Below are positions 7,904 to 13,825 of a DNA stretch of 14,829 nt, one piece after another. A program made the position numbers and the translations under genes. Position 1 is the first letter of the stretch; every line of letters begins with the position of its first letter. The notes below the pieces were generated by a model. The model was not told the DNA's origin. It did no database searches and saw only the letters and a list, made by a program, of their open reading frames with translations. Source of the stretch: a bacterium (GTDB taxonomy: Bacteria; Patescibacteriota; Minisyncoccia; UBA6257; GWB1-50-10); contig JAKAHO010000017.1 in assembly GCA_021814835.1 (NCBI GenBank), forward strand, positions 1 to 14,829. Reading direction: 5' to 3'.

Positions 7904-9205
7904 ATGAATAAAAAAATAATCTTTGCTCTTATCGTCGCTTGTATAATCATTGTGCCCTCGTTTATTCTCGCGGCCGATGCGCCCACCGTGCTTGAATATT
8001 CACCCCCTTATATCAGCGGTGTACCTGGGTTTGATAAGGCGTCGACCGGAGCCGTCACCGACCAAACAAAGATTCAGGATTATCTTGTCCGCATCTACCA
8101 GTTTGCCATTGGTATTTCCGGTATTACCGCAGTAGGAATGATTGTCTGGGGTGCAATTAATATGTCGATTTATACAGGCCGCATCGACCGATATGAGGAA
8201 GGGAAGACAATAATATACCAAGCATTGCTCGGTCTCGCACTTCTCTTCGGCTCATATCTTCTTCTCCAGACCATCAATCCTGAAATCACACAATTAAAGG
8301 AGCCAGGGAGCGGGTTGGGAGTAAAATTAGAAAACCTTGTTAAAGATGCGCCCCCCTCCATCGCAAAATCATCCCAGGAGTGCGGTGGTGGGAATCTTGC
8401 TACAATACAACTTATTCCTTCATTGGGAACCACTGACCCCGTCGCGAAGGGATGTGAATATAAACGGCTTAAACTTACGAGTGCGGTGACTATCAAATCG
8501 AATGCAATATATTCGAACAGTAAAACATTGGATGCGGGAACCATAGTGTGGTTGTGGCCTTATTACGAATCTGCATTTAAGGACAAGAAAAGCGCCGCGG
8601 AAAGGTGCGTTATATATGCGTACAAAGAGCCTCCTAAAGAGGGGATAGATTGCGGAGCGACTGGAGAAGCAGCCGCCTGCAAACCATCGGGCGTTATGAC
8701 CCCACAATCAACAGAAATGGTAAGTTTGAACCTTGATAAACTTATTAAATGCTCTAATAATCCCTCCCTCCAACAAGATGGCGCGCCGCTTGATTCCGAT
8801 GTGGCAAACTCGAGCGCCACCGGAGCAGAGGCGGAACTACTCAAACATAGTGTAACTGTTACTTCGAGCGGCAACTGCAGAGATATAAATAATAAAACAT
8901 GCACGTCGCTCGAGGGCATGCCCGCATCAGCGATTTCCTACCTCTCAAACCTCGGTGATTGGTGTTTTAATAATAATTGTGAAGTGACAGTAACGGGCGG
9001 CACCGAGATTGGTCACGTGACGCATGGTCCTGGAAAGGCTGTTTTTGATCTTAGTAGTACGGGTTCGGGAGCGAGTACTCTTGGTCAACACTTAAAGAAT
9101 GATTCTTCTGTTAAAGTTATTTGCGTAAATAACGCTGATATTCAATACCAAAAAAACTGCGCGGGGTTCGATGAAACGATTCGGCATTTCCATGTTCAAC
9201 TTTAG
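7904..9205 (+). CDS. Pilin-like two-TM protein fused to Cys-rich tail with candidate LAS/M15-like peptidase domain
   Basis: The 433-residue protein starts at ATG 7904, one base after the upstream stop; an in-frame start at 7799 would precede the signal peptide and is rejected. Residues 1-24 form a signal peptide (cleavage near Ala23/Ala24). Two hydrophobic helices (about 64-88 and 103-122), separated by a short loop with Arg and Glu, match the layout of VirB2/TrbC-type pilins. A long extracytoplasmic tail (about 130-433) holds 12 Cys, an even number that would allow disulfides. The last ~95 residues contain Gly-His371-Val-Thr-His374, Asp382 and a terminal His428-Phe-His430. This resembles the His...Asp...His-x-His zinc motif of LAS/M15 peptidoglycan peptidases, though the His374-Asp382 spacing is one residue longer than usual. 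The pilin-like part is fairly secure; the peptidase is inference and could be inactive. Confidence 0.8.
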   Translation: MNKKIIFALIVACIIIVPSFILAADAPTVLEYSPPYISGVPGFDKASTGAVTDQTKIQDYLVRIYQFAIGISGITAVGMIVWGAINMSIYTGRIDRYEEGKTIIYQALLGLALLFGSYLLLQTINPEITQLKEPGSGLGVKLENLVKDAPPSIAKSSQECGGGNLATIQLIPSLGTTDPVAKGCEYKRLKLTSAVTIKSNAIYSNSKTLDAGTIVWLWPYYESAFKDKKSAAERCVIYAYKEPPKEGIDCGATGEAAACKPSGVMTPQSTEMVSLNLDKLIKCSNNPSLQQDGAPLDSDVANSSATGAEAELLKHSVTVTSSGNCRDINNKTCTSLEGMPASAISYLSNLGDWCFNNNCEVTVTGGTEIGHVTHGPGKAVFDLSSTGSGASTLGQHLKNDSSVKVICVNNADIQYQKNCAGFDETIRHFHVQL

Positions 9206-9211
9206 CTGAAT

Positions 9212-9255
9212 CATAATATAAAACACCCCATTCAAAAGGGGTGTTTTATATTATG
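9212..9255. terminator. Bidirectional rho-independent-type terminator
   Basis: A perfect 18-bp inverted repeat (CATAATATAAAACACCCC at 9212-9229 and its complement at 9238-9255) encloses an 8-nt loop. The inner part is GC-rich, and the outer TTTTATATTAT/ATAATATAAAA gives a U-rich flank in both directions. It lies between convergent genes. The last codon of jag (TAA on the minus strand at 9251-9253) is inside the stem. Confidence 0.9.
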
Positions 9256-9688
9256 AGACGAATTTGATGACAACGTGGCGGTCTTTTCCCGCGCCTGCGC
9301 TCTCCGTTTTAAGCTCTGGGTGGGTTGTGAGCTCCATGTGCACTAGACGGCGCTCATAGCCGTTCATTGCCGGCAATGCCACTTCCTGCTTCGTGACTGA
9401 GGCCTTCTTCGCGGCTGCCTTCGCAAGCTCGGTAATAAGCCTCTCGCGCTCCTTACGGTAGTAGTTCAGATCTACTACGTGGGGGATAAGGCCCTCTTTC
9501 TTTAGTATCAAATTCACAACGTGATCGAGGGCAGGGAGAATGTTTATGACATTATCCGAAACAAACCGGTCATCAATAAGAATAATAACCTTCCTTCGCT
9601 CCTCATCAAGCGCCACCTCGGCCGCAGGGAAGCCCATAAGGGTTATAAGCTGTTTTGTCTTCTCTACGATAAGATTTGCGGGGTTCAT
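9251..9688 (-). CDS. jag: KhpB/Jag RNA-binding protein (KH-like + R3H domains)
   Basis: This 145-residue cytoplasmic protein is a short KhpB (Jag, SpoIIIJ-associated) homologue. Members bind RNA and influence cell division and envelope growth in Firmicutes. Residues ~1-65 follow the KH layout, with a Leu-Asp-His-Val-Val-Asn-Leu-Ile helix near 54-61. The GxxG loop expected before that helix is replaced by Val-Ser-Asp-Asn-Val-Ile-Asn, so the usual nucleic-acid clamp is not visible. Residues ~75-143 are a good R3H domain. They show the Tyr-Arg-Lys-Glu-Arg helix, Pro-Ala-Met-Asn-Gly-Tyr-Glu-Arg-Arg-Leu-Val-His with Arg113 and His117, a Thr-Glu-Ser-Ala-Gly-Ala-Gly stretch, and a final Val-Val-Ile-Lys strand. 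The Jag-N domain found in longer homologues is absent. It lies 18 nt downstream of yidC, its usual neighbour. Confidence 0.9.
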   Translation of the reverse strand: MNPANLIVEKTKQLITLMGFPAAEVALDEERRKVIILIDDRFVSDNVINILPALDHVVNLILKKEGLIPHVVDLNYYRKERERLITELAKAAAKKASVTKQEVALPAMNGYERRLVHMELTTHPELKTESAGAGKDRHVVIKFVS

Positions 9689-9706
9689 AGTTCAACGAAC
9701 AGTATA

Positions 9707-10387
9707 CTACTCATCTTTGAATTTTGGCAATTGTTTATTGATGTAGAGCTGCTGGAGCACCGAGAATAGACTTGAAACAAGCCAATAGAGGCCGAGCGCC
9801 GAAGGAAGGTTCACGAGCACAAAAAAGGTAAGGGCGGGACCCATCACCATCATCGTATTCGTCATTGATGCCATCGGGTTGTCCCTATCCGCAGGCTTTG
9901 CCTTCATGCTACCCATCATAAGCTTGCCCTGCAGGTACTGCATTGCCGCCGCAAGCACGGGCATTATATATCCCTTTGCTTTCAAATCGAGTATTCCAAG
10001 CAGTGTGGTCGTCGTGAACGCCGCGCCTGAGAGCTCGGTTGATAACACACGAAAAAGAATAATGAAGACTGGAAGCTGGAGGAGGAGCAGTAAAATACCT
10101 GAAAATGGATTCAATTTGTACTTCTTATAGAGGTCGAGCATTTCTTTTGCTTGACGCTCTTTATCATCCTTATGGTCGAGCTGAATCTTCTTTATGTGCG
10201 GCTGGAGGTGCTGGGTAAGCGCCTGATCTTTCGCGCTCTTATAAAAGATAGGGAAGAGGACTACACGCACCGCAATAGTGAGTAAAATAACCGCGATTCC
10301 AAGGTCGTGGAACGCAATAGTGTTGTAGATATAAATAAGCGACGCGAGAATCGGTTGATAAAGGAATGTATTAAAAAAACCGGACAT
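9707..10387 (-). CDS. yidC: Membrane protein insertase YidC/Oxa1
   Basis: This 226-residue protein inserts membrane proteins, alone or with SecYEG. It has the five-helix Oxa1 core: TM1 (~10-24), TM2 (~30-48) with the conserved Arg41 of the hydrophilic groove and Leu-Phe-Pro just after, a charged cytoplasmic hairpin (~50-95), then three further helices (~96-115, ~140-155, ~180-212). A Gln-Leu-Pro-Val-Phe motif lies near 104-108 and Leu-Pro-Ser-Ala-Leu-Gly-Leu-Tyr-Trp near 190-198. There is no lipobox and no large periplasmic domain, as in the short Gram-positive-type forms. It follows rnpA by 39-43 nt, so the yidD gene often found between them is missing. No Shine-Dalgarno sequence precedes the ATG at 10387. 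Confidence 0.96.
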   Translation of the reverse strand: MSGFFNTFLYQPILASLIYIYNTIAFHDLGIAVILLTIAVRVVLFPIFYKSAKDQALTQHLQPHIKKIQLDHKDDKERQAKEMLDLYKKYKLNPFSGILLLLLQLPVFIILFRVLSTELSGAAFTTTTLLGILDLKAKGYIMPVLAAAMQYLQGKLMMGSMKAKPADRDNPMASMTNTMMVMGPALTFFVLVNLPSALGLYWLVSSLFSVLQQLYINKQLPKFKDE

Positions 10388-10430
10388 GTGCCTATTGTAC
10401 GGGGTTTCCCGCTATTCCGCAATTTATTTT

Positions 10431-10691
10431 TTAACCTAATTTTGAGCGGATTTCAGCGCGCAACGCGTCAAAGCTTGCCTCTGCCGCCCCTTTATGCGCA
10501 ATAATAGTTACTCCAAGCGGAGCTTTCTTGAGGAGGGGGCGCACTAATGAGGAAATTCTCCTTTTTACAAGGTTTCTCTCTACCGCTTTCTTTGAAACCG
10601 CCTTGCCGACCACAATAATAAGCGGCTTCTTCTGGAAGCCGCTGGGGTTTGTCTTTATTGTGAGTATGCGCACGGGGGATTTTGACGCCAT
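10431..10691 (-). CDS. rnpA: Ribonuclease P protein component (short form)
   Basis: RnpA binds the RNase P RNA and helps mature tRNA 5' ends. This copy is recognised by position between rpmH and yidC and by the core Val-Ser-Lys-Lys-Ala-Val-Glu-Arg-Asn-Leu-Val-Lys-Arg-Arg. It ends with Ile-Ile-Ala-His-Lys-Gly and a helix. From the ATG at 10691 it has 86 residues. A TTG at 10715, overlapping the end of rpmH by 11 nt, would give 94 residues and add a basic His-Ser-Lys-Lys-Arg segment; the sequence does not decide between them. Usual bacterial RnpA proteins are about 110-120 residues. The N-terminal helix with the Asp-Phe-x-x-Val-Phe motif is absent with either start, and the Arg-Asn-Arg signature is Arg-Asn-Leu. 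It therefore appears reduced but not broken. Confidence 0.88.
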   Translation of the reverse strand: MASKSPVRILTIKTNPSGFQKKPLIIVVGKAVSKKAVERNLVKRRISSLVRPLLKKAPLGVTIIAHKGAAEASFDALRAEIRSKLG

Positions 10692-10704
10692 TATTACCCG
10701 TTTT

Positions 10705-10839
10705 TTAGAGTGCAATACGCTTTCGGCCCTTTTGCCTGCGGCGCGCCATTGCTGCGCGACCTCCCGGCGTCCTGCTGCGCTTCAAAAACCCGTGGGTGTT
10801 CCTGCGCTTCTTCTTTTTTGGTTGATACGTGAAGCTCAT
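10705..10839 (-). CDS. rpmH: 50S ribosomal protein L34
   Basis: This 44-residue, strongly basic protein is L34, a late-assembling protein of the large subunit. It begins MSFTYQPKKKKRRNTHGF, matching the family pattern Thr-Tyr-Gln-Pro ... Lys-Arg ... His-Gly-Phe. It continues with Arg-Thr-Pro-Gly-Gly-Arg-Ala and ends in the usual Arg-Arg-Arg-Gln-Lys-Gly-Arg-Lys-Arg block. The usual Met-Ala-Thr-Lys near the middle is replaced by a Thr-Pro-Gly segment, and the usual N-terminal Met-Lys-Arg by Met-Ser-Phe. It is the first gene of the minus-strand operon with rnpA, yidC and jag. A good promoter lies just upstream at 10860-10888. There is no Shine-Dalgarno sequence. Confidence 0.95.
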   Translation of the reverse strand: MSFTYQPKKKKRRNTHGFLKRSRTPGGRAAMARRRQKGRKRIAL

Positions 10840-10859
10840 AATGTATGAATCTTTATGTT

Positions 10860-10888
10860 ACATTACCACAAGGTTCCAATAAAAGCAA
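10860..10888 (-). promoter_or_regulatory. Predicted promoter for rpmH-rnpA-yidC-jag
   Basis: On the minus strand, a -35-like TTGCTT (10883-10888) and a -10-like TAATGT (10860-10865) are separated by 17 nt. TGG just before the -10 gives an extended -10 TGn motif. The expected transcript start is near 10853, leaving a leader of only about 14 nt before the rpmH ATG. Confidence 0.6.
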
Positions 10889-10918
10889 TTCTCTCCCGTG
10901 GAAGCTGTTCAAAACGAC

Positions 10919-11068
10919 TTATCAACAGGTAGTCCCCAATTAAAGCACATTCGTGAATTTCCAACAACGTTGAAAGTTTTAATATTACGTTTATGATTGG
11001 TTGATAGGTACGGAGAAAAGTTTTTTGTTTTGAATTTTTTTTGGTTTGCATAAATAATTTTTTAAAAT
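10919..11068. other. Upstream dnaA control region: DnaA-box-like site and AT-rich tract
   Basis: In the 245-nt divergent gap between rpmH and dnaA, TTATCAACA (10919-10927) differs from the DnaA box TTATCCACA at one base. A strongly AT-rich, T-biased tract (about 11019-11068) follows. This may serve DnaA autoregulation or be the upstream half of a bipartite origin with the dnaA-dnaN gap. A weaker TTACCACA (10863-10870) overlaps the rpmH -10 element. The single near-match makes this tentative. Confidence 0.4.
10970..10997 (+). promoter_or_regulatory. Predicted dnaA promoter
   Basis: TTGAAA (10970-10975) and TATGAT (10992-10997) are separated by 16 nt and resemble sigma-70 elements. The expected transcript start near 11004 would leave a leader of about 80 nt that includes the AT-rich tract. 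The palindrome CAACGTTG (10965-10972) overlaps the -35 element and could be an operator, but nothing more supports that. Confidence 0.55.
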
Positions 11069-11084
11069 CACACCACACACGTAT

Positions 11085-12467
11085 ATGGAACATCAGGAAC
11101 TTTGGAAAACGGTGCTTGGTGAGATAGAACTCCAGATTTCGCGACCGAATTTCCTTACGTGGTTTAAAAACAGCCAGTTAGTTGAGAAAAATGAGAAGGA
11201 GGGCATCGCGCTTGTGGCGCTTCCCAACAATTTTGCGAAGGAGTGGGTAAAAAACCGCTATCACAAAATTATTTTAGGTTCATTGCGCAATATCGACGGC
11301 TCAATCAAGTATGTGAACTATGTTGTAGTGAGCCACAACACACCATTGAAGCCTTCGAAGACGGAGCGGAAACAAAAAGCACCTGAACTTACCGATGAGA
11401 AATCAAATCTTCCCATCACCGACCTCCGCGTTGATTCAAAAACAAATTTGAATCCGAAATATGTCTTCGATTCGTTTGTCGTCGGCTCTTCGAATGAACT
11501 CGCGTGCGCGGCAATTAACGCGGTTATTGAAAATGTCGGAAAAAAATATAATCCTCTCTTTATTTACGGGGGAGTTGGACTTGGGAAAACACACCTTCTC
11601 CAAGCGGCGGGCAATGCGGTGCATTTGAAGTACGAAGGAAAGGTTCGCGTGCTCTATGTGACGTCAGAAAAGTTTATTAATGATGTCGTGTGGGCACTCC
11701 GCAATAAACGCGCGGAGGATATGAAAAAGAAATACCGCGATGTGGATATGCTTATCATCGACGATATTCAATTCATCGGCGGCAAAGCAGCGACTGAGCT
11801 CGAATTCTTCTACACCTTCAACGCGCTCTACGAAAATAATAAACAGATTATTATTTCATCAGACCGTCCGCCCGCGGCCATCCCCACACTCGAAGAAAGG
11901 CTCCGCTCGCGGTTTGAAGGGGGAATGATTGCGGATGTTGCGTATCCGGATTATGAAATGCGCCTCGCGATTCTGAAAACCAAAGCGCAATCCCTTAACG
12001 CGAATATCGACGAAAAAACACTCGAGTACATCGCGACGAAGGTCCAAAAGAACATCAGGGAAGTGGAGGGGGTGCTTAATAAAGTGCTGTTCTACCAGCA
12101 GTATAAGAACAATAAGATAGACCAGAAGAAGCTGGATGAGATAATCAGCGAAACCTCGCAGGTTTCCCCGAAAAACATCACTCCCGCCGAGATTATTAAG
12201 ACAGTTGCTGAGTTTTATGAGATATCCCAACAGGAACTCACTGACCGTGGAAGAAAGCAGGAGATTGTAGAACCTCGGCAGGTGGTAATGTACCTCCTTA
12301 GGGAAATGTTGAAGCTATCTTACCCGAATATCGGCGAACGACTCGGAAAGAGGGATCACACGACGGTTATTCACGCATACGAGAAGATATCAAAGGAGAT
12401 TAATTCGAACTCGGTATTCAACCAGAAGATACTCCTCATTAAAGAACGATTGTTTAAAAACACGTAA
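11085..12467 (+). CDS. dnaA: Chromosomal replication initiator protein DnaA
   Basis: DnaA binds DnaA boxes at oriC, forms an ATP-dependent filament, melts the origin and helps load the helicase. The 460-residue protein has all four domains. Domain I spans ~1-80, with Leu-Trp near the start and Phe-Leu-Thr-Trp-Phe near 23-27. A linker runs ~85-120. The AAA+ domain III starts at ~124; Walker A is GGVGLGKT (162-169), Walker B is Ile-Ile-Asp226-Asp227, and a Glu-Arg-Leu-Arg-Ser-Arg-Phe box lies near 271-277. Domain IV carries the DnaA signature Lys-Arg-Asp-His-Thr-Thr-Val-Ile-His-Ala (422-431), which reads DnaA boxes. The length is normal and no key residue is missing. It is followed by the box-rich gap and dnaN, the classic order. 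The ATG at 11085 has no Shine-Dalgarno sequence. Confidence 0.98.
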   Translation: MEHQELWKTVLGEIELQISRPNFLTWFKNSQLVEKNEKEGIALVALPNNFAKEWVKNRYHKIILGSLRNIDGSIKYVNYVVVSHNTPLKPSKTERKQKAPELTDEKSNLPITDLRVDSKTNLNPKYVFDSFVVGSSNELACAAINAVIENVGKKYNPLFIYGGVGLGKTHLLQAAGNAVHLKYEGKVRVLYVTSEKFINDVVWALRNKRAEDMKKKYRDVDMLIIDDIQFIGGKAATELEFFYTFNALYENNKQIIISSDRPPAAIPTLEERLRSRFEGGMIADVAYPDYEMRLAILKTKAQSLNANIDEKTLEYIATKVQKNIREVEGVLNKVLFYQQYKNNKIDQKKLDEIISETSQVSPKNITPAEIIKTVAEFYEISQQELTDRGRKQEIVEPRQVVMYLLREMLKLSYPNIGERLGKRDHTTVIHAYEKISKEINSNSVFNQKILLIKERLFKNT

Positions 12468-12661
12468 ATGAGAGGATAGAGTGTGGATAAGGAGGGGTAT
12501 AAAGAAGAGAGGTTGGTGATAAGATTGCGGAAAAAGTGGAAAGTGCACAAATTCATCCACATGACTCATAGGACTTTCCACAGGATAGAAAAATAAAAAC
12601 GTTGATTCTTACTAGTTAAAATAAGCTTATCCCCATATCCACAGACTCTACTACGACTACT
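12468..12661. other. Probable replication origin (oriC) with DnaA-box cluster
   Basis: The 194-nt gap between dnaA and dnaN holds one exact DnaA box in reverse orientation, TGTGGATAA (12482-12490). Four near matches lie on the + strand: TCATCCACA (12553-12561), CTTTCCACA (12574-12582), TTATCCCCA (12627-12635) and ATATCCACA (12635-12643). The last two share one base. A/T-rich DNA lies at about 12585-12625. Box clustering beside dnaA is the usual mark of oriC. No convincing dnaN promoter was found here, so dnaN may be read from dnaA. Confidence 0.6.
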
Positions 12662-13771
12662 ATGAAATTAATTATATTAAAGAATAATCTAATAGAAGGA
12701 TTGAATGCGGTTGAGCGGGCAATCAGCGCAGTTGCGAATCTTCCTATTTTAAAAAATATTCTTATCAAAACCGAAGGAGGAAGAATTTCTTTTACCTGCA
12801 CTAATCTTGAACTCGCAATTACCCAACTCGTTCCTGGAAAAATAATCGAGGAGGGTGAAATTACCGTTCCGCTTTCTGTTTTTGCACCTGTAGCTAAAAA
12901 TATAAACTCAGAACGCATCTCACTCGAGGTGAAAGATAATCACATCGCGGTTATCACTGATAATTACGAAGCGACTATTCAGGCGCACAATGCAAAAGAT
13001 TTTCCGATTATCCCCTCAATTGCAGATAAAAACAGCGTAGTGAAAATTGCATCTGCAAAACTTCTTGAAGCGTTGCAAAGTGTTATTGTCGCGACGCAAT
13101 ACTCAGAAATCCGTCCTGAAATAAGCGGTGTATTTTTTAAGATTTCCGATCAGAACCTCATACTAGCCGCAACAGACAGTTTTCGCCTCGCAGAACGCAT
13201 TATAGAAGCAAATGACGTGTATACAACACTCGATGAGGCGTCGATGATAGTGCCGTATAAAACCGCAGAAGAATTAGTGAAATTTTTACAAGGTCCCGAT
13301 CAGGAAATTGAAATTTATATCGAATCAAATCAGGTTTTATTTAAAACAAATACTAAACAGCTTATTTCCCGGCTTGTAGACGGCACCTTTCCCGAATATA
13401 AAGCGATTATTCCCAAACAAATTCAAAACGAGGCGGTTATTAACCGGACTGAATTTGTGAATGCACTCAAACTTGCGAGTTCATTTGCGGGACGCACGAA
13501 CGATGTGACGCTTAAAGTGGGGGATAATAAGAAATTTATTGAATTATACTCAGCTGATTCCTCGGTAGGTGAAAATCGCTACCGAATTCCAATAAAACTT
13601 AAAGGGGAAACGTTTTCCGTGGTTTTTAATTGGCGCTATCTCCTTGATGGATTGCGTATTTACTCGTCTGAGGATGTTATTCTTGGTATCAACGCCGCAT
13701 CACGGCCTGCGGTAATTAAAAACACACTTGAATCGGCGCTCACGTATGTCGTGATGCCAATAAATCAATAA
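12662..13771 (+). CDS. dnaN: DNA polymerase III beta subunit (sliding clamp)
   Basis: The 369-residue protein is the ring-shaped clamp that tethers DNA polymerase III to DNA. It has the normal family length (about 370) for three clamp domains of ~120 residues. Recognisable parts are the start with Leu-Pro-Ile-Leu-Lys-Asn-Ile-Leu near 28-36, the segment Glu-Ile-Arg-Pro-Glu-Ile-Ser-Gly-Val-Phe at ~149-158 followed by Ala-Ala-Thr-Asp-Ser-Phe-Arg-Leu-Ala near 170, and Leu-Val-Asp-Gly-Thr-Phe-Pro-Glu-Tyr near 240. The C-terminus Tyr-Val-Val-Met-Pro-Ile forms part of the protein-binding cleft. The gene looks visibly more A/T-rich at third positions than the secretion genes. The ATG at 12662 has no Shine-Dalgarno sequence, and a terminator hairpin overlaps the stop. 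Confidence 0.98.
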   Translation: MKLIILKNNLIEGLNAVERAISAVANLPILKNILIKTEGGRISFTCTNLELAITQLVPGKIIEEGEITVPLSVFAPVAKNINSERISLEVKDNHIAVITDNYEATIQAHNAKDFPIIPSIADKNSVVKIASAKLLEALQSVIVATQYSEIRPEISGVFFKISDQNLILAATDSFRLAERIIEANDVYTTLDEASMIVPYKTAEELVKFLQGPDQEIEIYIESNQVLFKTNTKQLISRLVDGTFPEYKAIIPKQIQNEAVINRTEFVNALKLASSFAGRTNDVTLKVGDNKKFIELYSADSSVGENRYRIPIKLKGETFSVVFNWRYLLDGLRIYSSEDVILGINAASRPAVIKNTLESALTYVVMPINQ

Positions 13772-13800
13772 ACACCGCTCTAGAGCAGTGTTTATTTTTG
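13769..13800. terminator. Terminator after dnaN, probably bidirectional
   Basis: The dnaN stop codon begins a hairpin. TAAACAC (13769-13775) pairs with GTGTTTA (13788-13794), and GCT with AGC inside, with one C-A mismatch and a CTAG loop. A T-rich tail (TTTATTTTTG) follows on the + strand. The minus-strand penicillin-binding protein gene ends 32 nt away, so it may use the same hairpin, with a weaker T-rich flank. Confidence 0.75.
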
Positions 13801-13825
13801 TTCACTTCTCGTTGTTAAGAGTGTG

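Noticed and set aside
10400..10411. CGGGGTTTCCCG hairpin between rnpA and yidC as terminator or attenuator
   Set aside because: Only a 4-bp stem without a U-tract in either direction.
10528..10848. Plus-strand ORF opposite rnpA and rpmH
   Set aside because: The minus strand carries clear L34 and RnpA sequences in the expected order.
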